From NCBI GenBank assembly GCA_025757745.1, contig CP107217.1, positions 1,550,001 to 1,614,000 of the forward strand: 64,000 nt of DNA, written 5' to 3'. The position numbers were made by a program, and so were the translations under genes. The stretch's first letter is position 1, and the number at the start of each line of letters is the position of its first letter. The notes beneath the pieces are model-generated. The model was not told the origin of the DNA, made no database searches, and was given only the letters and a program-made list of their open reading frames with translations. This DNA comes from Coriobacteriaceae bacterium. GTDB taxonomy: Bacteria; Actinomycetota; Coriobacteriia; Coriobacteriales; Coriobacteriaceae. Of the stretch, positions 44,956 through 52,347 are shown piece by piece.

Positions 44956-45009
44956 TAACGCTTTTGAAACAAAAAACGCGTGAGAACGTCAAAAGTGTTA
45001 AAGCGTTTC
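44956..45009. promoter_or_regulatory. Inverted repeats upstream of the alcohol dehydrogenase
   Basis: TAACGCTTTTG (44956-44966) and CAAAAGTGTTA (44990-45000) are inverted with one mismatch, and the adjacent AAGCGTTTCA is related to both. This lies 59-112 bp before the start codon and resembles operator half-sites of carbon or redox regulators, without matching a cre or Rex consensus fully. Confidence 0.4.
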
Positions 45010-45132
45010 AACAGAATAACGGAGCCCTAGTCCTTCCCTCCCGACAGCAGCGAAGGCTAGATTATGGGAGCAATCGCCCAAAGAATACGACCGACTCAGT
45101 CTATAAATTGTTTCTGTTTTAGCAATATATGT

Positions 45133-45161
45133 TTGACAATACGTTTATAAAAAGATACTTT
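45133..45161 (+). promoter_or_regulatory. Predicted promoter of the LURP-one-like gene
   Basis: TTGACA at 45133-45138, 17-bp spacer, TACTTT at 45156-45161, about 150 bp before ATG 45310. The rest of the 44898-45309 intergenic region is AT-rich and holds no gene I can support. Confidence 0.6.
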
Positions 45162-45309
45162 GTAGTGAATAACATGCATGCAGCAAATAACGTCATTCAT
45201 TTTGTTAGAAATTGCCCATGCGGTTATTGCAGCTGCATCTACTGCAACGTACAGCGTAATTCTCCGCACGAAGCAGAAGACGGTTCCAATTCGATCGAGG
45301 CGATGACAC

Positions 45310-45849
45310 ATGGTGGCTAGTTGTCCTAAATCGAGCAAGACGGCTACAAACGAATATCAAATCTCAATTGAAGGTAACCCTTATCCGCATACTCTGGCTC
45401 TCATCAACCCAGCAGGAGACAACCTCAACATCAAAAAACATGGGTTCACGGGTCCACTAGGACAGCTATTGAGTCTTAAATATACCGTTTATGACGATGC
45501 AAATGAAAAACTCTTCACTGTCGTCGACGGTGGTTTTAGCAACATGCCCAGGGTTGCGCTCATCATCGAACACAAGGAAGTTGCGGTGTTTGATTATGGC
45601 CTAAACAGACTTGAGATGAAGTGCGTAACGAACATACCGAATTACACAATAAAAGGTAACTTCCTATTTGGAGATTACGATATATTCAGCCAACGGGAAG
45701 TGAAACTATCTTCAGTTATCGTCCTTCAATGTGATAAACAATCGTGCTTTAGCATACAGGTTTTGGATAAAGCCGATTTAGCCGCCGCAATTGGAATACC
45801 TACAGCCATTGCCCTTCTTAGGGCTCGGATTGAAGAGCATCTCGAATAA
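45310..45849 (+). CDS. LURP-one/tubby-like small protein
   Basis: A 179-residue protein with no membrane helix. The pattern (GPLGQLLSLKYTVYDDANEKLFTVVDGG, then RVALIIEHKEVAVFDYG, PNYTIKGNFLFGDYDIF, and a terminal IQVLDKADLAAAIGIPTAIALL helix) follows the LURP-one-related / scramblase-tubby fold: beta-strands that carry a central helix at the end. It sits in an AT-richer patch with codon use unlike its neighbours, so it may have been acquired. GAGG lies upstream at long spacing. Function unknown; family members bind lipids or phosphoinositides. The family call is tentative. Confidence 0.75.
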   Translation: MVASCPKSSKTATNEYQISIEGNPYPHTLALINPAGDNLNIKKHGFTGPLGQLLSLKYTVYDDANEKLFTVVDGGFSNMPRVALIIEHKEVAVFDYGLNRLEMKCVTNIPNYTIKGNFLFGDYDIFSQREVKLSSVIVLQCDKQSCFSIQVLDKADLAAAIGIPTAIALLRARIEEHLE

Positions 45850-45863
45850 ATCGCAAAAAGCAG

Positions 45864-45921
45864 TTCGTAGCAACATTCAGGAGCTGGATAGTTTTTTCTG
45901 GCTCCTGAATGTTGTTACGAA
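45864..45921 (-). terminator. Long inverted repeat after the YoaK-family gene
   Basis: 21-bp arms with one mismatch (TTCGTAGCAACATTCAGGAG...) around a 16-nt loop, followed on the - strand by CTGCTTTTTG. It lies between two convergent genes and could end both. Confidence 0.75.
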
Positions 45922-45929
45922 CATGCACC

Positions 45930-46649
45930 TTAGCGCTTAAGACTCGCGGTCTGCCAGTCAGCTATGATGCGGGCCCATTTCCTGTGCAAATCGCGCTCGC
46001 GGTCGATAAACATGATGGCAAACGCGACAAACAGCAGCAAGCTCGCCACGACGATGGCATGCAGGCCCATGCGCTCAATACACCAGTTGCCCAGCACGGC
46101 GCCAAACACAAAGGTAAAGATCACGCCAAAGTACAGCACGCCGTTTTCCAAAAAGCCGCGCTTGTGGGTGATGATGTAGTCGTCCACGTTTTGCAGCGCG
46201 TTGCGCAGGTTACCGATGCACATGGTCGTGGCGATGCCGTGACCATGTATCTTGCGGAAGCTCTCGACCTGCATGCCGCAGGCAAACGAGGTGAGGCAGT
46301 TGGCGAGCAGGTTGTAACCGCCACCGGGGATAAAGCTCACGCCCAGCAAGATGACGGCTTCAAAGAACACCGTCACTTGGCGCCAGTGAATCACGCTGCC
46401 AAACCGCTCGTGTACCAGGTCGGCAAGCATAATACCCACAGCAAACGACACCACAGGGAAGAAGTAGCGCCCCGCAAGTGCCCAATTGCCCTCCGAGATG
46501 CTCACGCCCACGAGCAGGATGTTGCCCGTCTGCGCGTTGGCGAAAACATGATCGCGCCCAATGTACGAATACACATCCATAAAGCCACCGGCGAGCGCCA
46601 AGATGATGCCCAGCTCGATGGACTCCGATATCTGTTTGGCACGCTGCAT
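45930..46649 (-). CDS. YoaK/DUF1275-family membrane protein
   Basis: A 239-residue integral membrane protein starting MQRAKQISESIELGIILALA at 46649, with GGAGG upstream. It shows the family motifs GGFMDVYSYIGRDHVFANAQTGNIL and ANCLTSFACGMQVESFRK, and six predicted helices. The DUF1275 family is of unknown transport function; a YoaK relation is by motif. A longer upstream frame lacks a ribosome site and is not used. Confidence 0.92.
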   Translation of the reverse strand: MQRAKQISESIELGIILALAGGFMDVYSYIGRDHVFANAQTGNILLVGVSISEGNWALAGRYFFPVVSFAVGIMLADLVHERFGSVIHWRQVTVFFEAVILLGVSFIPGGGYNLLANCLTSFACGMQVESFRKIHGHGIATTMCIGNLRNALQNVDDYIITHKRGFLENGVLYFGVIFTFVFGAVLGNWCIERMGLHAIVVASLLLFVAFAIMFIDRERDLHRKWARIIADWQTASLKR

Positions 46650-46911
46650 CGTCGTGCATCCTCCTTGTTGACGACTCTCTCGTGCGTTGGCGGAAACATA
46701 GCCGCCGTTCATACTGTAACCCATTGACAACATGGCATGCGCGCGAGACGGGTTCTCCAACGCGCAGATACACAGTCTGGAAACAAACGGCGGGTGCGAC
46801 ACACGCATCGACGTGCCGATCCGCCAGCCCATGTACTCCACCAGTCTTTTTAGCGCCGTCCCAAAAAGACTGGTTACAATTACGTGCAGCATACTAACAA
46901 CGGGAGGAATC

Positions 46912-49068
46912 GTGGCAAAAAAGCCCCAGGACGCTCAGCACAACCAGCACGGCAAGCATGCCCAGCGCGGCCAGCAGCAAAAGCGCGGCGGTAAGGCGCA
47001 GGCCACGGCCTCCCCCGCCACCCGGGTCGCGCACACTCCGGCTGCGCCCACCCGTCCCTGGCGACCGGGCCGCGATAAGTTCCTCCCCGTCAGCCGCGCC
47101 GACATGGATGCGCGCGGCTGGGACCAGTGCGACTTTGTCTACATCTGCGGCGACGCCTACGTGGACCACCCTAGCTTTGGTATGGCCATCGTCAGCCGCG
47201 TGCTCGACGCACACGGCTACAAAGTGGGCATTATCTGCCAACCCGACTGGACTGACCCCGCCAGCATCACGGTGCTCGGCGAGCCTCGCCTGGGCTTTCT
47301 CGTCAGTGCCGGCAACATGGACTCCATGGTCAACCACTATTCGGTGACCAAGCACCGCCGCCACACCGACGCCTATACCCCCGGTGGCGAGGAGGGGCGC
47401 CGTCCCAATCGTGCCGTCACGGTCTACGGCAACCTCATTCGCCAGACGTTCAAGGACGCTCCCATCATTATCGGCGGCATCGAGGCAAGCCTGCGTCGCC
47501 TGGCCCACTACGACTACTGGCAGGACAAGCTCAAGCGCTCGGTACTGCTCGACTCGGGCGCCGACATCCTCATCTACGGCATGGGCGAGCACGCGATCGT
47601 CGAGATCGCCGACGCGCTCGACGCGGGACTGCCCGTCGATCAGATCACCTATATCAACGGCACCGTCTACCGCACAGGCTCGCTCGACGAGGTCTACGAC
47701 TACGACCTGTTGCCCAGCTGGGACGACCTTGCCGCCGACAAGCTCAACTACGCGCGCAGCTTTAACGTGCAGCAGCAGAATATGGACCCCATCACCGGGC
47801 ATCGCCTGGTAGAGCCCTACCCCAACAGCGTCTATGTGGTGCAGAACCCGCCATCGGCGACACTCACCACCGATGAGATGGACGAGGTTGCCGAACTCCC
47901 CTACGCACGCGATTGGCATCCCGACTACGACGCGGCGGGCGGCGTGCCGGCCTTTGCCGAGATCAAGTTTTCCATTAGCTCCAACCGCGGCTGTTTTGGC
48001 GAGTGCTCGTTTTGCGCCCTCACCTTCCACCAGGGTCGCGTGTTGCAGATGCGCAGCCACGACTCGATCATGCGCGAGGCCGAGCTGCTCACGCGCGATC
48101 CCGAGTTTAAGGGCTACATCAACGACGTGGGAGGGCCGACGGCCAACTTTAGCCGTCCTGCCTGCGACAAGCAACTCAAGCACGGCGTATGCAAGAACAA
48201 GCGCTGCCTCTGGCCGAGTGTATGCAAGAACATGGTGGTCGACGAGAGCGGCTACACGCAGTTGCTGCGCGACCTACGCCAGCTGCCGGGCGTCAAGAAG
48301 GTCTTCGTGCGTAGCGGCATCCGCTTTGACTACACCATGGCCGATGCCTCGGACGAGTTTTTACGCGAGCTGCTGGAGCACCATGTCTCGGGCCAGCTGC
48401 GCGTAGCGCCCGAGCACGTGAGCGATGCGGTGCTGTCCGTGATGGGCAAGCCGAGCCGCGCTGTCTACGACGCGTTCTGCCGTAAATTTGAACGTTTGAA
48501 TCGCGAATACGGACTCAAGCAGTACGTGGTGCCGTACCTGATCTCGAGCCACCCCGGTTCAACGATGAAGGAAGCCGTGGACCTTGCCGAAGCCGTGCGC
48601 GACATGGGCTACATGCCCGAGCAGGTGCAGGACTTCTACCCCACCCCGTCCACCATGTCGACCTGCATGTACTACACCGGCGTGGACCCGCGCACCATGG
48701 AGCCGATCTATGTAGCGCGCGACCCGCACGAAAAGGCCATGCAGCGCGCGCTGATTCAGTATCGCAAACCCGAGAACTACAAGCTCGTGCGCGAGGCGCT
48801 GGAAAAAGCCGGCCGCCGTGATCTGATCGGCTACACCAAGCATTGCCTGATTCGCCCCGTGCCCCCGCGCCCGGGCGAGACATCGGCCAGCGGCGGACAC
48901 GGGACCGGCAAGAAGGGTGGCAAGGCCCACGGTGGCGCTGGCGGCGCCGGCAAGGGGCCCAAGGGCAGCAAGGGCCACGGCGGTATGTCCCGCGCGCAGA
49001 ACACTGCTGGTCGCAATCGCGCGGCCCAGGGACGACAGGGCGCCAACGGCGGCGGCAGGCGCAACTAG
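46912..49068 (+). CDS. YgiQ-family radical SAM protein
   Basis: A 718-residue protein. The start is GTG 46912 (GGGAGG 4 nt upstream). A His/Gln/Lys-rich N-terminal leader precedes the YgiQ N-domain (FLPVSRADMDARGWDQCDFVYICGD). The radical SAM cluster is CFGECSFC (C-x3-C-x2-C, near residues 363-370), followed by RSGIRFDYT and RVAPEHVSDAVL motifs. The C terminus is a low-complexity Gly/Lys/His tail. The enzyme should cleave SAM, but its substrate is unknown in the family. Divergent from the YoaK gene. Confidence 0.93.
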   Translation: MAKKPQDAQHNQHGKHAQRGQQQKRGGKAQATASPATRVAHTPAAPTRPWRPGRDKFLPVSRADMDARGWDQCDFVYICGDAYVDHPSFGMAIVSRVLDAHGYKVGIICQPDWTDPASITVLGEPRLGFLVSAGNMDSMVNHYSVTKHRRHTDAYTPGGEEGRRPNRAVTVYGNLIRQTFKDAPIIIGGIEASLRRLAHYDYWQDKLKRSVLLDSGADILIYGMGEHAIVEIADALDAGLPVDQITYINGTVYRTGSLDEVYDYDLLPSWDDLAADKLNYARSFNVQQQNMDPITGHRLVEPYPNSVYVVQNPPSATLTTDEMDEVAELPYARDWHPDYDAAGGVPAFAEIKFSISSNRGCFGECSFCALTFHQGRVLQMRSHDSIMREAELLTRDPEFKGYINDVGGPTANFSRPACDKQLKHGVCKNKRCLWPSVCKNMVVDESGYTQLLRDLRQLPGVKKVFVRSGIRFDYTMADASDEFLRELLEHHVSGQLRVAPEHVSDAVLSVMGKPSRAVYDAFCRKFERLNREYGLKQYVVPYLISSHPGSTMKEAVDLAEAVRDMGYMPEQVQDFYPTPSTMSTCMYYTGVDPRTMEPIYVARDPHEKAMQRALIQYRKPENYKLVREALEKAGRRDLIGYTKHCLIRPVPPRPGETSASGGHGTGKKGGKAHGGAGGAGKGPKGSKGHGGMSRAQNTAGRNRAAQGRQGANGGGRRN

Positions 49069-49121
49069 CGCGGCGAGGGCCAGCCGGCGTCTCATGGCCA
49101 GCCGGCGTCCTTTCATCGGCC

Positions 49122-49229
49122 AAGCGTGTTTTCCCTAGGGGGAACACGCTTGGGCTGACTCCAGTCATGTTTTCCCTAGGGGGAACACGCTCAGACACAC
49201 CTAGTCGTGTTTTCCTTAGGGGAATCACA
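49122..49229. repeat. Array of three tandem hairpins
   Basis: Copies at 49122-49151, 49166-49191 and 49206-49229 share GTGTTTTCCCTAGGGGGAA, each able to fold as a CCC-TA-GGG-centred palindrome (AAGCGTGTT ... AACACGCTT in the first). Period 44 then 40 bp with unlike spacers; the third copy is degenerate. The array lies between the convergent YgiQ and CPBP genes. It is too short for CRISPR and has no adjacent cas genes. Confidence 0.8.
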
Positions 49230-49230
49230 T

Positions 49231-50133
49231 TTACTGACGGGAGCGAGCCAGCTGGCACGTCAGCTTGAGCGACCGCATCGCCTCTATCAGCACAAAGCCG
49301 GCGATGGCAACCGTGACCGCCACGTCGAGCGGCGTGTTCACAAACCAGAGCAACGTCATGAGATACGACCCGGCGTTAAAGGCAAAATGCAGCAGGATCG
49401 TGTAGCGGAGCTTTCCGGTGGTCACGAGCACCCAGCCAAAGACCAGACCGGCGGCACCGGCGTAGCAGCCCTGCACCCAGTTCATGTGCATAAAGCCAAA
49501 GATGGCCGCTTGCAGCACAATCGCCGCGGCGATGCCCCAGGTACTCGGGGCCGCCCAGGGCACTATGGCGCCGTCCTGAGCGCTCGCACGACGCCGGCGC
49601 TTCCAGAGCGGACGGCACTGCGGGTTAAACGCTCGGAGCGAAAACTCAAAAATGATACCGCGCACCAGCAGTTCCTCGCAAAACGGAGCGCCGAGCACCG
49701 TGGTCAGGACGGCCAGATAGCTCGTGTCGCCCATGCCCGTCTCCTCGACAAGTTCGCTGTAATCGGCCGCCGCCTCGGGCAACAGCGACAGCACAGCGTC
49801 GGTCACGTAGCCAACGACCACCTGCAGGGCAAGGCCGATCACGATAACGCAGGCGATGCGCTTCCATGCAGCATTTGCTCCCCCACCGAGCGGGCGCTCA
49901 CCTTGCCGGCGCGCCAGAAAGGAGCGCGGCCACAGATAACGCCACCACAGCAGCGCCATCAAAAACGACGCCGCCTGAGCAGCAGCCTGAAGCAATTGAA
50001 TGTCGAGGTCATCGATTGAAAAACCCATGAACACCGATGCGACGCCAAGGGCGGAGAACAAAACGACGCTCAGGGCTATATCGGCAGCGACAACGCCAAA
50101 ACAGGCAAGCGCCCAAATCATCGCATTGAGCAT
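49231..50133 (-). CDS. CPBP-family intramembrane metalloprotease
   Basis: A 300-residue membrane protein starting MLNAMIWALACFGVVA at 50133, with GAGGAGG 5 nt upstream; an earlier frame start lacks this. Motifs: APFCEELLVRGIIFE (motif 1, Glu-Glu with Arg), FGFMHMNWVQG (motif 2 His) and HFAFNAGS (motif 3). Eight or so helices are predicted. These CAAX-protease/bacteriocin-processing relatives cleave within the membrane; target unknown. The 26-bp repeat at 50190 lies just upstream of it. Confidence 0.9.
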   Translation of the reverse strand: MLNAMIWALACFGVVAADIALSVVLFSALGVASVFMGFSIDDLDIQLLQAAAQAASFLMALLWWRYLWPRSFLARRQGERPLGGGANAAWKRIACVIVIGLALQVVVGYVTDAVLSLLPEAAADYSELVEETGMGDTSYLAVLTTVLGAPFCEELLVRGIIFEFSLRAFNPQCRPLWKRRRRASAQDGAIVPWAAPSTWGIAAAIVLQAAIFGFMHMNWVQGCYAGAAGLVFGWVLVTTGKLRYTILLHFAFNAGSYLMTLLWFVNTPLDVAVTVAIAGFVLIEAMRSLKLTCQLARSRQ

Positions 50134-50189
50134 GCCAACCTCCTCAAAACCGTTCCCTAGTTCTACCACAACTCGGCAGAGAGCTGATT

Positions 50190-50215
50190 CCATGGGGACG
50201 GAGGAAAACGGATCA
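50190..50215. repeat. 26-bp direct repeat, copy 1
   Basis: Identical over 26 bp to 50587-50612 (CCATGGGGACGGAGGAAAAC and on). It starts 1 nt from the antitoxin stop codon. The two copies bracket a 371-bp segment holding only the antitoxin gene and its operator. Confidence 0.9.
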
Positions 50216-50216
50216 C

Positions 50217-50417
50217 TTATTGATAAGAATCGGGCGCAGTGCCAAAGGCCCCGCTGGGCGAGATGTCGAACGGGAAGGTGCCGCAGCGATTGAACGCGGC
50301 GATAAACATGCGGATGGCGTTGGACGGCGTGGTGCCCACGAGCTGGGTTGCCGCCGCGAAGGCTGCCTTCTCCTCAGGCAAGACCTTCGCGACTACGGGG
50401 GTCATGTGTTCTGCCAT
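50217..50417 (-). CDS. Orphan DinJ/RelB-type antitoxin
   Basis: A 66-residue protein. Start MAEHMTPVVAKVLPEEKAAF at 50417 with AGGAAG upstream. The sequence fits a ribbon-helix-helix antitoxin of the RelB/DinJ family (VVAKVLPEEKAAFAAATQLV, then TTPSNAIRMFIAAF, where Ser/Asn starts the second helix), ending in the toxin-binding PFDISPSG segment. No RelE/YafQ-type toxin gene lies on either side, so it is an orphan. It lies between two identical 26-bp repeats and has an operator-like palindrome upstream. Confidence 0.85.
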   Translation of the reverse strand: MAEHMTPVVAKVLPEEKAAFAAATQLVGTTPSNAIRMFIAAFNRCGTFPFDISPSGAFGTAPDSYQ

Positions 50418-50531
50418 GGCGCTTCCTTTTTGAAACGACGGTAGTGCGGATAGATGCGGGCCACGCGGCTGGGCGACGGGCTGTGAAGGCAACCCGATTG
50501 GCCCACATCTGGAGTTTGTTTCTACGGCGTT

Positions 50532-50560
50532 GGTATTACTTGGTATTCCTAAGTATTACC
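50532..50560. promoter_or_regulatory. Operator candidate of the antitoxin gene
   Basis: GGTATTACTT ... AAGTATTACC are inverted arms with one mismatch around 9 bp, plus a GGTATT direct repeat. It lies 115 bp before the antitoxin start and suits autorepression by a ribbon-helix-helix protein. Confidence 0.5.
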
Positions 50561-50586
50561 CCGCAGATAGAATACCATACCCGACC

Positions 50587-50612
50587 CCATGGGGACGGAG
50601 GAAAACGGATCA
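50587..50612. repeat. 26-bp direct repeat, copy 2
   Basis: Same 26 bases as 50190-50215. It lies 20 bp from the stop of the ABC ATPase fragment. Confidence 0.9.
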
Positions 50613-50632
50613 TTTTGTTGCTGAGTTAGCAT

Positions 50633-50850
50633 TTAGAGCGTGATGATATCCGAGATATTGAAGGCCCGAGCGTCGACGGCATCGTGCGTGGCAAGCAACA
50701 GCATGCGGCCGTCGAGCAAGTCGAGCACGACCTCGGCGCACGCATCGCGCGCGGCGGCATCCAGGCCGGTAAAGGGCTCGTCCAGAATCACCGCGTCGCC
50801 TGGGCACAGCAGGGCTCGGGCAATCTCGACGCGACGGCGCTGCCCGCCCC
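50633..50850 (-). pseudogene. 3' fragment of an ABC transporter ATPase
   Basis: Translation from 50850 gives YGGGQRRRVEIARALLCPGD, then AVILDEPFTGLDAAARD and a LLLATHDAVDARAF H-loop, ending at TAA 50633. This is the C-terminal half of an ABC ATPase: signature motif, Walker B and H-loop, with no Walker A. An in-frame TGA lies directly before it and the sequence beyond is the 3' end of the glucosidase operon, so the 5' part is deleted. No start codon with a ribosome site is seen. A decayed gene, split by rearrangement. Confidence 0.85.
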
Positions 50851-50876
50851 CATATCAGCCCTTTGCGCAAAACGGC

Positions 50877-50912
50877 AATGTCCCGCCCACGCAATCACGT
50901 GGACGGGACATT
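50877..50912 (-). terminator. Terminator of the alpha-glucoside operon
   Basis: AATGTCCCGCCCACG and CGTGGACGGGACATT form a 15-bp stem with one mismatch, 50 bp after the GH4 stop; a short T run (GTTTTG) follows on the - strand. Confidence 0.7.
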
Positions 50913-50961
50913 GCTCCAGGCATGCGGTCAGCGGCTCTTTTGTGCCAGCGACCTTCTGTCT

Positions 50962-52344
50962 TTAGCTAAGCTCGGGCCAGTAACCCTTGTTGGCCTCGAT
51001 CATGTCGTCGAGAACTTCCTTAGCAACCTTCATCGAAGGCACGGTCTTGTTGAGCGTAAAGGCCTTGAGCGCCTTCTCGTACGAACCCTCGATCGTAGCC
51101 TCGACCACGAGCTTCTCGGAGTTCAGCTGCTGCATCATAAGACCCTGCTGGAACAGCGGAATGTTGTCGCGGCTGATGACCTCGGGGCCGTTCTTGCCAA
51201 TGTAGGCAGGCAGCTCGACCATGGCGTCATAGGGCATGTTGGGGATGGCGCCCTTGTTCTCGCAAATGACCAGGAAGCGCTGCTTGGTGTCGTTCTTCAG
51301 AGCGATGGCCAGGTCGGCAATCCAGTCGCCGTGGCTGCCCGCATAGAACGTGCTCTCGTCGATCTCGCCGGTCTTCTCGTAGTGATCGATACCGTCGAAG
51401 AGGTTCTTCTCGCGCGTCTCCTCAACCTCGTTAGCACGGGTGCGCTCGGGGTTGGAATGCTCGACGAACTCCTTCTGCTGCAGGTAGTAGTTCAGATACG
51501 TGTTGGGCAGGTACTCCGGGAAGCACTCCATGATCTCGTACTCGCCCTTCCAGACGTAGTACCAGCTGCCCTTGGTGTGACGGTTCTGCTCGGGGTGCTC
51601 GTCAGTGGCCTCCTCGGGCTTCTTTGCCATGAGCGAGCCCATACCCTTGAGGTAGGAATCGGGCAGCAGGATCTGGTGCTCCTTGATGTACTCGCGCAGC
51701 TGCGGGAGCACCTCCTCGCCCTTGTGGCGGATCGAGGTGAACCAACCAAAGTGGTTGAGGCCAAAGTAATCGTACTCGACATCCTTCTTGTCGATATCGA
51801 GCGCGGCGCAAACCACGTCGATGATCGCGATCGGCATGTCGCAGATGTTGATGATGCGAGCGTTGGGACGCAGCACACGGCAGCCCTCGGAGACGATGGC
51901 AGCAGGGTTGGAGTAGTTGAGAATCCAGTAATCCTTCTTGGCGTACTTCTCAACGTCATCGATCAGCTCGACCATGGGGAAGATGGTGCGCATGCCGTAG
52001 GCAAGGCCGCCGCAACCGCAAGTCTCCTGGCCCACGCAGCCGTGACGCAGCGGAATCTTCTCGTCCTGCTCGCGCATGGCGTAGCCGCCCACGCGCATCT
52101 GGGCAAACACGAAGCTCGCGTCGGTAAAAGCCGTCTTTTTGTCGGTGGTCACCGTGAGCTTGATGTCCAGGCCGAGGTCCTCGTGCAAAATCCAGTCCAC
52201 GAGCACGCCGACCTTGCGCTGGCGCTCCTCGTTGATGTCGTACAGACGAATCTCGTCAACGTCGAGCTCGTCCTTGCGCAGGGCGATGGACTTGACGATG
52301 CCGGGGGTAAAGGTGGATCCGCCACCACACAGAGTAATGATCAT
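50962..52344 (-). CDS. GH4 6-phospho-alpha-glucosidase (maltose-6'-phosphate hydrolase type)
   Basis: A 460-residue NAD/Mn-dependent glycosidase. N-terminal NAD site ITLCGGGSTFTPGIV, then VGGYAMREQDEKIPLRHG, the GH4 site ICDMPIAI (CDMP, 168-171) and NHFGW (H198, metal site). In the GH4 family CDMP marks 6-phospho-alpha-glucosidases and CN-x-P marks the beta-type, so hydrolysis of maltose-6'-phosphate is the better call than 6-phospho-beta-glucoside; this rests on the family rule. The start at 52344 has AAGGAG upstream, and the EIIBC stop is 3 nt before it. Last gene of the PTS operon. Confidence 0.92.
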   Translation of the reverse strand: MIITLCGGGSTFTPGIVKSIALRKDELDVDEIRLYDINEERQRKVGVLVDWILHEDLGLDIKLTVTTDKKTAFTDASFVFAQMRVGGYAMREQDEKIPLRHGCVGQETCGCGGLAYGMRTIFPMVELIDDVEKYAKKDYWILNYSNPAAIVSEGCRVLRPNARIINICDMPIAIIDVVCAALDIDKKDVEYDYFGLNHFGWFTSIRHKGEEVLPQLREYIKEHQILLPDSYLKGMGSLMAKKPEEATDEHPEQNRHTKGSWYYVWKGEYEIMECFPEYLPNTYLNYYLQQKEFVEHSNPERTRANEVEETREKNLFDGIDHYEKTGEIDESTFYAGSHGDWIADLAIALKNDTKQRFLVICENKGAIPNMPYDAMVELPAYIGKNGPEVISRDNIPLFQQGLMMQQLNSEKLVVEATIEGSYEKALKAFTLNKTVPSMKVAKEVLDDMIEANKGYWPELS

Positions 52345-52347
52345 TGT

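Noticed and set aside
44956..45009. Catabolite-response element for the alcohol dehydrogenase gene
   Set aside because: TGAAACGCTTTAACA is one base off the spacing of the cre consensus, so only a general operator candidate is reported.
49122..49229. Small CRISPR array
   Set aside because: Only three units, spacers of 14 bp, palindromic repeat with an internal hairpin, and no cas genes within the window.
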